NCBI GenBank assembly: GCA_023548195.1
Contig: JAJHZJ010000008.1
Location: 6,162,215 to 6,226,214 of the forward strand
Length of the DNA: 64,000 nt
Reading direction: 5' to 3'
Source of the DNA: Bettongia penicillata ogilbyi
Taxonomy: Eukaryota; Chordata; Mammalia; Diprotodontia; Potoroidae
Below the pieces are notes generated by a model. That model was not told where the DNA came from, ran no database searches, and was given only the letters and a program-made list of their open reading frames with translations. The first letter of the stretch is position 1. Each line of letters begins with the position of its first letter. Below are positions 23,640 through 36,154 of this stretch, piece after piece. The translations under genes were made by a program, and so were the position numbers.

Positions 23640-26600
23640 TATCCTCTGTGGTACTGTTAAGAAAATCCCTTTCTATTTCATGCCTTCTACCTCTTGGTTG
23701 TAACTGAAATAAGGCTTTTCCCTGAAGACGCCATGTCACTTAAGACCCTATTTAAGGCTGGCACTCCTTTTCTCACACTTTTGAACCCAGTGGCCCAGAA
23801 ATTGGTACATTCTTTGTTCCCCCTTTTCTGTCACTATTATTACACCATAATCTCCCCCTTCCTTTAAAGTTAGTACTCTGACTATACCACCCTCCCTCAA
23901 TCCTCGCCACTGCCATCTGTTGACCTTCTCACTCTTCCCCCCTCCTCAATGTATTTCCACCTTATTCCCTGACTTCCAACTGTGGTCACCTCAATTTTTA
24001 CTGATGACTCTTTCACCATCTAGCCAGCTCATCATTTTTCATTTCCCATCATTTACCTTAGAATGGAGCTGTTCATACTTCAGCATTCCTCAGAACTCAC
24101 CATGTCCTGATACTGTTTCACCTCCAAAATGTATAACTCTTAAAAATCTGCTTTTTTCTCCATAATCTCCTACCTTCCATGGCTCTCAGTTTTGTTCCCC
24201 CTGAACTAATTCTTCACTTTCAACTTTGACTTCTGGTTGAGTTTCTCAATCTCAGGTTTCTTTTCCCCTCAGTTCATTATATCTGTTTTGACTTCATTTC
24301 TTTCCCTTCCTACTATTGACCCAATACTCAGCCATACTGCTAACTCTAGAATTCATCACTGCCTTTTCTTTTGTTGTCCCTCCTCTGCTAATTTCTATTC
24401 TAAATAACTTCCACCATCTGTCTTCCACATATTAATTCCCAAGTCGCCAAATACTCTTGTAGAAAGTCATGACACTCTTCTGACTCTATCTTACCTCAAA
24501 CAAGGCCCAGAACTGCATGAAAACCCTTTTAAAAAAGTAGATAGCTGAGGACTGTTTCTGATAGACCAAGCCCTTCACAGCAATGCAAGGATCTAAAACA
24601 TTCCCAAAGGACTCTTGAGGCAAGATGCCATCCACATTCAGAGAAAGAACTGTGGAACCAGAATGCGGAATGAAACAGACTATTTTCTGTTGTTACATTT
24701 TGTTTTGATTTTTCTCATGGTTTCTCCCATTCGTTTTAATTCTTTTATATAACATGACTAATGTGAAAATGTGTTTAGTAAGAATATATGTGTAGAACCC
24801 ATATAAGATTGCATACCATCTTGAGGAGGGAGGAAAGAGGAAAGGGAAGAAAATTTATGACTTATGGAAATGATTGTTTAAAACTGAAAACAAATTAATT
24901 AATTAAATTTTAAAAAATTCAAGGGTATAACTTAAAAAAAATTAGATCCCAATAGAGGAAATCCAAACATTCTCCTCTTCTCAAGTCCCTCAACCCATCT
25001 CTACTCCCCTCTCTCTCTGTATATGACCTTGACTCCTACAATACTGAGAAAATTGAGGTCATTAAGCCATCATCATTTCCCTTCCTCTGAACCCCAAACT
25101 TTCCGTTTCCTCTTATTCTGTCCAGTCTCAAAAGGTGAGAAGCCTTCCTCCTAGTTCTTTATCCTTCCATCCTATTTTTCCTCCTATCTCCTCTGCAATC
25201 ACCTTTCATTTTGCAATTTCTCCTCTACCACTTCTTTCTGCCTACAAACGCATCCATGTCTCCCCCAATCTTAACAAATACCCAAATTCAAAATTTCTAT
25301 TGATCCTGCTCATGCTCTCAGCCCATGCCCTTCCTCTGCATTGGTCTGTCAATGTCCTCCTAGAAAGAGTACTATATCATCTCCACCTTATTAACCCTTC
25401 TCAGTTCCTTGCAATTTGAGCTCCATTTCCATGACTCAATCCTAAAACATTTCTTTTCAAGTTCACCAATGGCCTCTTTATAACCAAAGAGCAATCCTTT
25501 TTTTCTTGTTTGTTTTGATCAGCATTCATTCTTCTTGATGTTTCTAAAGCATTTGAAACTGTTCTCTACCCCCTTCCTTGTAGACACTCTCTCATGGTTT
25601 TCCTGTTCTTTCTCAGTTCCCTTTTCTTATTCTTTTTTCTATACCTTCTTCCTAATCATGGACATCCCAAGGCTCCCTAGTCTTGGACTTCTCTCACATG
25701 CCCACATTCTTTCCCTCTGTAACAGTTATGCATTTTCATTATTTCAACTATTATCTTTATAGAGATGACTCCAAAATCTGTACGTCTCACCCCAGCCTGT
25801 TCCCTAAGCTTCAGTCCTGCATTGATGATGACAGCCACAATGACAATCCCAACAGCTACTATACATTTCCACTTGAGTGTCCTAGGGCCACCTACAATTA
25901 AACATGCCCCAAATCGAATTCATCATTTTCTTTTCTAAACTTGCCCTCTCCCAACTTACCAATTTCTGACGATGACACTATTATCCTTTCAATTACTGAA
26001 GTTTGAAAACTTGGAGTCATCTTAGACCCTTTCATTTCACCATCCCCTGACCTTCAATTATTAGTTATCGATTCTAAATCTACAACTTCCCTTAAATTCC
26101 ATCCCCTCCTTTCCCTTTTATATTGTATTTGTCCATTAGAATCTAAATTCCTTGACTGCAGGAACTTTCTTTTTGCTTGTATTTCTATCCCTGACACTTA
26201 GCACAGTGCTGGCATACAGTGAGCATTTAAATCCTTCCTCCCTCCCTTCCTTTCTTTCTGCACTGTTGCCATCATTCTTCATGTCCTTATACTTTCTAGG
26301 ATGAATTATTATAATCATCTCTTTACTGGTCTCCCTGCTTCCATTTTCTTCTCTCTCCACATTCATCCTTTATACTGACGTTCAAATAATTTCCCTAATG
26401 TATACAACAGAACGTATCAATTCACTGCTCAAAAACTACCAATAACTCCCCTGTGCCTACCAGAAAAAGAAGTACAAACTTATCATTTTAACATTCAAAG
26501 CTCTTCACAATCTGGCTCCAAAGTAACACTGAGCTTCATTTCACACAACCACCCTTGCAACAGTTTTCATTCCAGTCAAATAGGATTAATAGTCAATCCC

Positions 26601-27005
26601 TGATTTCATCCTTCCCTGTCCAAGCTCCATGCATTTACAAGGACTGTTCTTTATACCTATAACTGGTTCCCTGAGCATCTTCACCCAATCAAACCCTCTT
26701 CCTCATTTAAACTCAACTGCAATGTCATTTTCTCCCCTCCTCTCCCAAACCAGAATTTTTCCCTTTTCAATCTTCCCTTCCTTGCTGTTGTCCTACTCTG
26801 TACTCACTTTCTAACAGGTATACCTGTTATTCAGCATAATATCTGTTTATGTTCTAACATGTGTTTATATATAAAATAGCTATTTGTATCTAGATTTTAT
26901 CCTTACACTATATTCATGCTCCTTAAAAGTTGGGCTTGTGTTGCTATTGTTTATCTAGCACTGAGAACATGGAAGATATTGAATAATTTTTGTTGTTGAA
27001 CTAAA
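23640..27005 (+). repeat. Long, decayed CR1/L2-L3-type LINE (interrupted)
   Basis: Plus-strand text preserves the order of LINE ORF2 and the 3' end: cctcctatctcctctgcaat, cattcttcttgatgtttcta (AFDTV-like), ctctctcatggttttcctgt (LSWFS-like), agagatgactccaaaatctg (DDSKI), cacaatctggctccaaagta and cagtgctggcatacagtgag. All frames are broken. An L1 3' end at 24545-24945 interrupts it. Confidence 0.7.
24545..24945 (+). repeat. L1 3' end inserted in an older LINE
   Basis: It carries cagcaatgcaaggatctaaa, catccacattcagagaaaga and actgtggaaccagaatgcgg, and ends with a TAATTAATTAAAT-rich tail. This is the 3' end typical of marsupial L1 elements. No clear target-site duplication was found by eye. Confidence 0.68.
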
Positions 27006-27453
27006 TGGATTGAATTGATGATAAAATCCTTTGATAGTTCCCAATTTTCCATACTTTCAAAGGCTGTTATTTAAATAAATCATTCCTCTGTGGAAATATT
27101 TTTTTAAACTTTGTAAAAGATGTTCTTGTATTTGCTGAATGGCAATTCCCAAACTGCCACCCTCCTAACAGTAGGCTCTGTGATGGTCTTTGCTTCGAAG
27201 ATGGAATTACTACATTTGCATGCCTTGACACTTACTTTTAGCAATACACATAAAGGTCCAAAATGACAGACAAACGTCAGGTGTTCAATGAATGAGTCAT
27301 CTTCCTACAAGCATCAGTTTGTCATCATTTTTCCCCCATGGATGGCATCAGTACTTAGGATGAATGAAATGGAAAGAAGAAACAGAAAGTGACAGAACTG
27401 AAAGGTAGCTGCCTCAATCACAAGACAAGGTAAAAAAAAGGAAAAAAATCCAC

Positions 27454-29040
27454 CTTGGAAACACAGGACACTATCATTGTCCTGGAGGTTGTTGTTGGTT
27501 GTATCCATATCTTGAAAAGAGGCACTAGGAGGTAATCGTCCACAATCACTCTGGAAGGGTGGATAATGGGCAGCACCATCTTGGGGCAGGGGAGGAAAAG
27601 ACCGGTGCATGGGACTCTTTCTCAAAGCCTTAAGTGATGAATTCCTTTCAGGAATGTCTGGAAGCAGCTCATTGATAAGTCTGTGTAATATGCTGTTGTC
27701 CGGCAAACTTCCCCTTCTCTTTTCAGCTTTAATTTGATCACATATATCCTTAAGGGCAGAGTCCAGAGCATCAAACACAGATGATTTGGATTTTGTCTTT
27801 TCGGTCTGTTTTTTGGGAGCAGCACTCTTTTTCCTCCGGAAAGGCACAGGGCTTACTAGAAAGGCTAACTTAGAGAGGCCAGAGTCTATTTCCTGTCGCC
27901 TAGAATCTTCAGCATTCTCTTGCTTAGCCCTTTCATGTTTCAACATGGTGGTAAATCGTGTGTAAGAGGCAGGGCATCTTCCCTTGCAGGAGCTGATGAG
28001 GTGACGGTGGTGGTGATGATGGTGGTGGTGATGATGGTGGTGATGGTTGGAGCCATAGAAACTCTCCGAGGACGTAAAGGAGAAATGATCAAAGTCACTT
28101 TCACTGCAGAAGGATGAGCCTTCTACATGAACAAAGTCACTGACATCAGAGACCATTCCATCTTGGTCACTGTCGGAGAACTCCATATGAGATCGTGCGG
28201 GTTCATCACTAGTCACTTCAATGTGAATTGGCACCAAGGTTTTCGGCTTATAACTTCGCGTGCTAACCTGATTGACCTGTCTCCCTTGGTTTTCTTCCTC
28301 TAATAAAGACTCAATGGAAAACCGTCGCTTCGGACACAATCCATTCTGAGGCAGTTCTAAGGTGATAGCAGACAACATCTCATCTCCCAGATTCGGCATG
28401 GACTTTGACTTTTGAATTAGCTTCTCAAATTCGGAAATGCGCGTGGGTACCATGTCCCTGGGCACTTCCTCAGTTGAGGATTGACTCCACCCACGCAGCA
28501 TACCCTTATGTTGTTCTTTTTCGTACTGTAATATCCTAGACTTTACAGAACAAATCACTTCTGATTTCATCAGCTCTTTGCGGTTAATGCGGTGCATTTT
28601 CTTGTACATTTTCAAGAATCCAGGGGCATCATGTGCTGACTTATGCCGGATTCTCGACTTGCCACTAGTACGGTTCTCAGGGATGTAGGAGGAGGCCCAT
28701 GTCAGTGCGCAGCTGTCTTTGGAGTCCTCCTCACACAACAGAGAGCCCAGACTTTCTGACTTGGTCTGTGGGTCAGGGAAACTATCATGGTCATCATTCA
28801 GAAGATCATCACAGCTGCGCGATTTCAGTTTGGGTGAAACGGCTTCCTCCGTGCTGCTCCAGATCTCGGCATTTTGCCGCGTCATCTGCCAACCATTCTT
28901 GAAGTTGATGGTGCGCTTTGAATCATTTGGCACATCCAAATGCTGCCTGTATGTGCTGCAGTAATCTAACTCACTTGAGGTGTGGTGGTTGTGCCCTGAA
29001 TAATTGTAAAGGGATGGACATGCTTTGCTAATATCCCCAC
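27454..29040 (-). CDS. SORBS2: SORBS2 giant neuronal (nArgBP2) exon, 529 codons
   Basis: This 1587-nt exon in phase 1-1 is the neural ArgBP2 insert that places the product at synapses (family knowledge: nArgBP2 binds SAPAP/SHANK-type partners in spines). It is open throughout. Approximate positions within the exon: [11 protein letters not shown] near 80, [17 protein letters not shown] near 147, [15 protein letters not shown] near 210, [12 protein letters not shown] near 240, [11 protein letters not shown] near 320, 13 consecutive His at 332-344, CKGRC near 351-355, and an amphipathic [19 protein letters not shown] from about 422. The CKGRC pair with nearby His is a candidate for the C2H2 finger reported for nArgBP2. 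The acceptor GATTTAAAAG| is weak, and the donor CCAAG|gtggat is unusual. The TTG-led extension at 29053 lies upstream of the acceptor and is not a start. Confidence 0.96.
28007..28045 (-). repeat. Polyhistidine-coding CAC/CAT run in nArgBP2 exon
   Basis: Thirteen consecutive His codons (a mix of CAC and CAT) follow GSN and precede [11 protein letters not shown]. The codon mix shows it is not a pure trinucleotide microsatellite, which suggests it is maintained at the protein level. Orthologous SORBS2 proteins carry a similar, slightly variable His run. A His run of this kind can bind metal or drive condensate or nuclear-speckle targeting, but that is inference. Confidence 0.95.
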
Positions 29041-31134
29041 CTTTTAAATCCAAAGAGCAGCCCAGCAGAAGAGAAAGATTTCCGGCAGTTAACAGGTTCG
29101 CAAAGAGAAAAAATTGGGTCAGTAAGTATCAGAAAGCAAAGGACAGAGCAAGCAGTTAGTGTAGTTAAACCTAGAAACAATATATAGATAGTTTAAGCAA
29201 GATAGTTTAAGTTAGTGTAGTTAAACCTAGAAACTGTATACAGATAGTTAATATATTTATTATAACAAGCTTACGAACTTAAAATTAATTACTTTCTCAT
29301 CTATTAAAATGTATTCAACGAAACTAACAAAACAATAAAAAGAATCAGTGACTGATAAATCTATTTCATCTATGGCAATGAAAAATTAAAGCAGAATGCC
29401 TCTTTTCCTAAATGCATTACGTGAAAAACATCAGTGTCTATTAAACTGAGAGCAGGGCATGGCAATTGTATGAAAGATTGACAGTCTGTACAAAAGACTG
29501 CAGGTCTGTAAACTTAAATTTATACCAGCGGATTAAGCTCTTTATGATTAACTGGTATTAACCATTATTGTTACCCATTTTTAATATAAAGCCAAATGTT
29601 AGAAAGTTAACATTCAAAAACAGTAGCATGCACTCAATGGGTTTAAGAAGATATGGGATTGAACCTAGCTTGTAATTACAAGTAAGGAGAGTTAAAAATT
29701 AATTAAAATCCAACTAAAAGACTTTGGAATTTGTCTCTTAAGGATCAATCATATTGAAGAAGGACAGGGTGTAGAAACAAATTATAAGATAATGTATCCA
29801 AGTAGTTTCCCAGAAACTGTGAAACAAATGTCACAGGACTTGGGCTGGAATCCCAGCTTTGCAACTTTATTACCTATGTAATTCCACAGCTGTTTATAAA
29901 ACTGTCATACAATTTATGCAACTGTTCTGGGCCTCAGTTTCTTCATCTGTAAAACAGTAGGACTAGGTAGCTTTCAAAGTCTGTTTCAGCTGTAGAATTA
30001 TGATTTTTAGCAGTGTTGGCTGGTGATTCCCATTTCTCTTAGGAGGACCACGCCTAGGAGTTACTTAATACTACCACTACAATGGCTTGTCATCATCCTC
30101 TAACTTGGAAAAAACCAAGGCTGATATTTACCATGTAGCAAAATCCATCTCTGTTTTTCTTACAACCATTTTGACCATGGTTTGTTCAGTTAGTCATATT
30201 CCTTCACAAGTTTGGAAAACCTCTACCTTTCTGATTTAGCCCTGGGGATCTAGACTAAGTTACCAAACCTCAACCTCTGCACTGCTCCCCAGTGCCCAAG
30301 TCCCATCTCAGTGGTAAATTCGGTATTTAGGGAGGTCTTTTTACTACTCTATTTCCCAGGGGATTGTTTCAGTAACTTTAGCAATAACAGACAAAATGGT
30401 TTCCTAGTGACTTGAAAAAATGAATGTCTCTCCCTGGATGCAAAGCTTACTGAAATTATGGGGAGAGGGTTGGGCACCAGAAAAAATGTGATTTAGTGAT
30501 TTGTGAACACTGACACTGAATTTTGAAACTGAACATTTTTTAAAGCAGGATAATTATCAAAAATTTGATGCCATCTTTAAAAACATGCCACTGTGTACTT
30601 GCAATGAGTAGATCAACTTCAAGGATTGCAATGAATTATTTTAAAACCTTCTAGTTGTCCCAGGTTTTATGATTATCCAAAATTGGACAATTTCAGAGCA
30701 TTTGTACCTGGTAGTATTTTTTAGGGGGACTTCTGCTCTTATTTCCCAACTATTCATAGGGATAATCTTAGAAATTGAGGGGATCTTCAAAAATATTTCC
30801 AAAAATCAGAATACAACATAATTTTATTAACAGATCATTAATAAATCATGCAGTACTTTGAATTTATTCATTAAGTAATTATGATAGTCTTAAAATGTTT
30901 AATAGACATTATGCAGGCAGGAAAATCCCATTTAAAAATTGGTGCTTCATCAGCAGGAAATAACCTAGATAATAAGCCTCTTCTTTTATAACTTAACACG
31001 AGATATTTCATTCTCAAAACTGTATTTGATTAACTACAGAGACAAAAGCCATCACCACTTTGGTACTTGTTTTCACCAAGAACTATGCAGTGAAATCAGC
31101 AGAGAATGTAGTCGCTAAAAAATTGTTCTCTTAC
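29041..31134 (-). other. 2.1-kb intron upstream of the nArgBP2 exon
   Basis: It contains a 56-bp tandem duplication at 29155-29250 and a MIR-like tract at 29840-30000. The remaining sequence next to the giant exon is AT-rich and largely free of recognisable repeats, so it could carry splicing control elements. That is inference only. Confidence 0.6.
29155..29250. repeat. 56-bp tandem duplication
   Basis: The segment gttagtgtagttaaacctag followed by aaac and atagatagtt occurs at 29155 and again at 29211. It lies about 115 bp upstream (in gene sense) of the giant nArgBP2 exon. Confidence 0.9.
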
Positions 31135-31322
31135 CTTTTGCTCTTGATGGGGAAGGAGGGGAAGAGCCAGTGAAAGGTTTTGTAAGGGTGGTGCTTGGAC
31201 CTGGGAGATCTGCTTGGGTTGGGCTGACTCTGCTTGCATTCTGATCACCCACACCTCGAGGATGACCTACTGCAGGCTCACTCTTCCTCCTTTTTCTGTA
31301 GTCACCAGCTATACTTGCAGCA
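31135..31322 (-). CDS. SORBS2: SORBS2 exon: basic/serine-rich linker
   Basis: This 188-nt exon enters in phase 2 and leaves in phase 1. It encodes [19 protein letters not shown], then [12 protein letters not shown], then a Ser/Pro/Thr-rich run ending [10 protein letters not shown]. The acceptor is tctcttag|TGC and the donor is AAAG|gtaaga. RKRRKSEP is a basic phospho-site-like motif conserved in SORBS2. The phase-1 end can join either the large nArgBP2 exon (GGDISK) or directly the [10 protein letters not shown] exon at 17.8 kb. These correspond to the neuronal and general forms known for this gene. Confidence 0.95.
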
Positions 31323-32379
31323 CTAAGAGAAAAGACAAAAAAAAGAAAAAGGGCGGGGGGAGGGAACCACACCCAGTTCAAAATGAGCTCTTTTTGAAAA
31401 CCTAAAACTAATATGCTGGTCTTATGTATATATCAAATAGAAGTCTAGAAGTCTAAGTACCAATCAATTGGTTCATTTGTCTTAAACATTTCCCTCTCTT
31501 TGTGATCCCATTTTAAAATGGAAAGACTCTTGGTATTACTTGATTACTAAAGCAAATACTTAGGTGTGAATGATTTATCAAAACATGTCCTTCTTTGACT
31601 GGAAAGACCCCTCACCCTGACCTGGGAGAATGGAACAGAGGGAAAATGAAGAGGAGAAATCAAAAAGGATGATCAATTTCATCTATACCATGATTTTGAT
31701 TAGGTAAATCAAGATATTAATTCTAGCTTAGTCCTAATGACCAAGGCTATATTGCTATCGTTCCAAAATATCTGTGAAAATCTAAGATCAATAATTTATC
31801 TAGTGGGGAATTGCAATGGAAATGATGCTGAATGTAAAGACAAAAGAGATATCTTCAATTCAAATGTCAGTTCTCTTATTTGCTACCCATGAGATCTTGG
31901 ACAAATTTCTTAATGTCATTGAGTCCCTGTCTCATCTTTAAAATGAAGACATTGGATCAGTGGACATCTACTATAAAGTTGGTGATGATGACTCATTTTG
32001 ACCCTCTGGATCTCATTTTTACCAATTTTAAAACGACTACTTCCCATAATATGAACAGACTATTAATTATTATATACTTATATGAGGCAGGTGTTTCTAA
32101 ATAAGTGACAGTGGATTTTTATTGGAAACATTCCTCGCAGAAATGCAGATCCGAGCATTGATTCTTCTGAGTAAAGGAGGAGGTTCGGAAGCAGGCCTTC
32201 ATTTTTTTCTAAGAGATCCATTACTACTCCAGCTAAATGCAGAATCTTGCCATAAGTTCAAGTGATTCAAATATGACCAAGATGAGGTGAAATGTCCCTT
32301 TCTAATTACTCTTTTAAGTGCTTAACAAAGAAATAAAAACTATGTTGAATGTGTCACTGTAAAGGCAATTACTTCTTAC
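31323..32379 (-). other. 1-kb intron
   Basis: It contains a MIR-like tract at about 31835-31975. The rest shows nothing recognisable. Confidence 0.65.
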
Positions 32380-32429
32380 CTAGCAGGCCTTTCCAGGCTT
32401 CGGTCTAAGGAGGTCTGATACAAAGAGGC
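32380..32429 (-). CDS. SORBS2: SORBS2 exon: ASLYQTSLDRSLERPA
   Basis: This 50-nt exon enters in phase 0 and leaves in phase 2 (AG|T serine). It encodes ASLYQTSLDRSLERPA. The acceptor is ttttttacag|GCC with a good pyrimidine tract, and the donor is CTAG|gtaaga. It is the common acceptor for both the cassette-included and cassette-skipped forms, since HERP, GRP and SKE all end in phase 0. It is serine/arginine-containing and probably disordered. Confidence 0.94.
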
Positions 32430-33004
32430 CTGTAAAAACAAAACAATGGTTCTATGGAGATTATGGAATGAAAAACATGTTTGGTTTTCTGAGTTCATGA
32501 AATAAATATTACTGAAAGGAAATTATCAAAATCATGCAACAAAAAAAGAAAACATTCACTGTAATTATAAACATATGCCTTCCTAAAGGGAAGTCATGTG
32601 TTTAAAAATAAAAGCTTATGCTATTTTATCACCGTGTATTTCCCTTTTTAAAGTCTTGTGTTTGTAATGTACAGTATAACTCCATAATCCATAGTATTAT
32701 CACTTTGAAAAATGGAAACCTGACAACATTGAAAAAGCAATCTCTCATCTAGACAAGAATATTACTCTAATTTATTGTCAAAATCCTGTCTATTCACCGA
32801 ATAAAGGGGGAGACGTGGTGAGAAATCACTTAGACATTTGCAGTCATTGCTCAGTTCTTACAGAAGAAGGTTTAAAGATTTTTTCCCTTTGGAATCTCAA
32901 AAAGGCAGAATGTCAGCAACAATAAGACACGTTTAACTTTTCAACATGTACATCAAAACAGAACCATAATTCTGTAGGTATTTTACATGATCATGAAGTT
33001 GTAA

Positions 33005-33620
33005 TGGATCTCAGATGACATGTGGTCCAACTAATATCAGAAAACCATCTCCAACATAACACACCTGACAAGTGGCCATCCTTCCGCTCTTTGAAGACCT
33101 CTAGTAAGGGGGAACCCTCTCAGGGCATTTCCTTCCACTTTAGGGCAGCTTTAATTGTTAGGGAGACTTCCCTGACATTGAGCCTAAATTTACCACTTTG
33201 CAACTACTAGCCATTGATCCCAGTCTGTGTGTGGGGCCAAAGAAAACAAATCTAATGCTTTTCTACATGACATCCTTTCAAATACCTAAAGATTGCTCTC
33301 ATGTCACACATGAGGCTTCTCTCCCCTAAAGGCTAAGTCACCCTAGCTCCTCCAACCAGCTATCATATGGCATATGCAAGTGGCCACCCCCTTGATGCTT
33401 TCTGGTTTATCAATGCCCTCCCTGAATTGTAGCCCTCAGAACTGTGTACAATACCTCTGTTATGATCTAACCATCACAGAGAACAGAGTGACATTCACCA
33501 ACACGGATGGCATTAGCATTTTTGACTGTCTCCCGTGCTGCCCAACCACAGAAAATTCCATTTCCCTAGATATGGCAGATAGAAGTAATGATTCATATTT
33601 ACACAGAATTTGTAACCCCC
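33005..33620. repeat. Old amniote LINE-like repeat
   Basis: It carries ttccactttagggcagcttt, aattgttagggagacttccc, cattgagcctaaatttacca and catatggcatatgcaagtgg, then agaactgtgtacaatacctc. Two plus-strand frames here (33022-33210 and 33374-33646) have no independent support as genes. Confidence 0.62.
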
Positions 33621-33868
33621 ATTTTAGACATGAGTTCCACAGCTAGCTTTGAGCTAATGTGGAGCAAAACAGACTTATTTGAATTCCATATTTTAGTTTT
33701 CTCACCGGTCCACTTTCCATTGTAGTAATTGATCATCAGTATAATTTCCAAAATAAAGGCAGCAAGAGAGACTGGATAATATATTCCTGGTAATCATGTG
33801 AACCATAATATTTCAAAATAATATTTCAAAAGCTTAATAATTCAAAACATTTTAAAAATGTTTAAAAG

Positions 33869-34119
33869 TTTGTTTCGGTTGTGTCCAACTATTCATAACC
33901 CCATTTGGGATTTTTTTTTTTTTGGCAGAGATACCGAAGTGGTTTGCCATTTCCTTCTCCAGCTCATTTTACAGAGGAGGAAACTGAGGCAAAGAGGGCT
34001 AAATAATTTGCCTAGGGTCACACTGTTAGTAAATGTCTGAGGCCAGATCTAAATTCAGGAAAATGAGTCTTCCTGACCCCAAATCTGGCACTTTCTAGAC
34101 TGTGCTACCTAGCTGCCCC
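33869..34119 (+). repeat. Marsupial-type SINE, plus orientation
   Basis: It carries ttgtgtccaactattcataa, tggtttgccatttccttctc and gaggaggaaactgaggcaaa, and ends ctacctagctgcccct. An internal T12 run replaces part of the ttttcttgg segment. Confidence 0.8.
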
Positions 34120-36154
34120 TCAAAAATTAAACTATATACTACATATATAGCACATAATTTCAAGTTTGGGGTCAATAAAATCTTAGCCTTTTGCTTCTTT
34201 ATGCATCATGTTTTCAATTATAGATAAGTGTTCTATAGTACCTTTAAGAACAATGATTAAAGCATTTTTCTTATCAGTTAAAATGACCTAAGTTAAATTA
34301 ATGTTATGGAATGTTAAGAGTTCAAAGTATCTTTGGAGATCAGTTATTTTATAGATGAGGAAACCGAGATCCAGAGAAGTCAACAGTTAAGTTAATGAGG
34401 TATCAGTTATAGAAGTAAAACTTGGGTCTTCTGAGTTCCAAGGCAGTGTTCTTTCTACTATATCACAGTAGCACATTTTATCATATCGATACATTCAGCA
34501 GAAAATAACTAAACTGCTTCTATCAAAAATACTATATAATCCAAACTGTCTCAAGATTTTTAATTTGTAAATAGTTGAAATTAACATACCTCTAACACCA
34601 TGTTTTTTCTTTGATCACCACATTCATGTACAAAATTGGATTCCTTCATGAATAACATGAGAAATCCCACTTGTGTAGAAATAAAGATTTGTCTATGTAA
34701 GTTAATTGAATCTCGTATAACTGTACAAGAAGTAAATCTTGATAAACCATAAGTCCAGGTGATTGAAAATAAATTATGCCACTCAAGTCTAGCCAGAGAG
34801 GTAACAGGCTGAAAATTCAGAATGAGATATACATTTTTGGTCATGGTTAATGCAGGGATTTGTGTGGATAGACTATGTGTGTTCATTATGAGGGATTTTA
34901 TTTTATTGTACAATTAAGGAGTTGCAGTGAGAGAGAGATGATTAATTCTTGTAAAGATAAATACATAACATGTTAAAAATATTACCCATGTTTGAAAAAA
35001 GAAATGAACCTTGACAGGAGATGAACTGGATGAGTCACTAAGAGTACCTTTTCACTAATTTGCAATGGGAAAAATAGAGCATTTCCTTTTTCCCAATAGG
35101 AAAGTATTCTCTGAAAGTTTTGGTTCACAGTTTAATATGTTTAAATATCTTCTCACTTTAATAAACTTTTTCAGTTAGCTTGAAAAAGTAGAAAACTAGT
35201 AATATTAATATGGAAAATAATGAATACTTCTCATTTAATATGAGACCTACTTTACAAAACATGAGCTCAATTGATTTGGAAGGGTCCTTAGAGAAAATAC
35301 TGTTTAACTCCTTTTTAGAGATGAAGAAATTTTGACTGAGAGCAACTGAATCATGATGACATAGGCAGTAAATAGTAGAGCCAAGATTCCCTCAAAAAAA
35401 GTATTGTTTCCACTTCACCAAGATATTAAACAGAAGGCTTGCTAATGATGAGAAATAATGCACTGAGTTTCTGCCAATATAGATCTGAAGACAACCTCCC
35501 TAGGTAGTTTCATGAATCATGGAGAGGTTGAGTTACTTGCCTACAGTCCTACGGCTAGGAAGCATCAGAAGTTGGGTTTGAACCTAGGTCTTCTGGATCC
35601 TAAAACCAGCCAGTCTATCCAATAGGACATGTTGCCTCTGTGAATGCCAAGCATAAGCTCATGCCTGTCCTAGCTGACAGAATAGTAGTAAACATTTTAA
35701 GTTATCATCATGACTTACCCAACCCTAAACCTTGACTGACAAAGAAAAGCTTTACCTTCAGACCCATTCCTGAAATACCTCAGGTTATCTGTGATAAAGA
35801 GATAAAGAACTTTCTCCTAAGGCTAGTAGAGCACAGGCAGCATTTAAGGATACAATGTCACATGAGAAGGAAGTTGAATCTCATTGCTGCATATGGGGTA
35901 AGTCTGTGCAAAAATGGTAATGGATTAGCCAGAATTAAGCTGCCACTTGTCTCAAAGCAAACTGAATTGAGTTCAAGACCAGAAATGCTGTGAACAATAG
36001 TCATTGCATGGAAATAGTGGGGTTTTCATTATATCCTGCCAATGAATTCCTCAAGTACATTTATTTAGTGGAAGTCATCTAGAGAGTTAGGTTAGGAGCA
36101 AGGGACAGAATGGAGGAGGGAAGGGAGGAAGGGAGAAAGGCAGGAAGGAAGGGA

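Larger units (their letters stand above)
17874..27453 (-). other. 9.6-kb intron downstream of the nArgBP2 exon
   Basis: It is repeat-rich: CA- and TA-rich tracts (about 19000-19390), SINEs (19889-20145, 20780-20991), the 61-bp tandem array (21366-22045) inside LINE-derived sequence, and a large LINE remnant (23640-27005) interrupted by an L1 3' end. The segments 17900-19000 and 22380-23640 show no recognised element. Confidence 0.65.

Noticed and set aside
27314..27453. C-terminal part of the same frame (hydrophobic, after CFQG)
   Set aside because: It lies past the donor CAAG|gtggat. It is intron sequence that happens to be open and does not encode a membrane segment.
29041..29053. TTG-led start of the 579-codon frame upstream of the nArgBP2 exon
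   Set aside because: These bases lie upstream of the phase-matched acceptor. The codon is TTG, not ATG, and the residues DLK are intronic.
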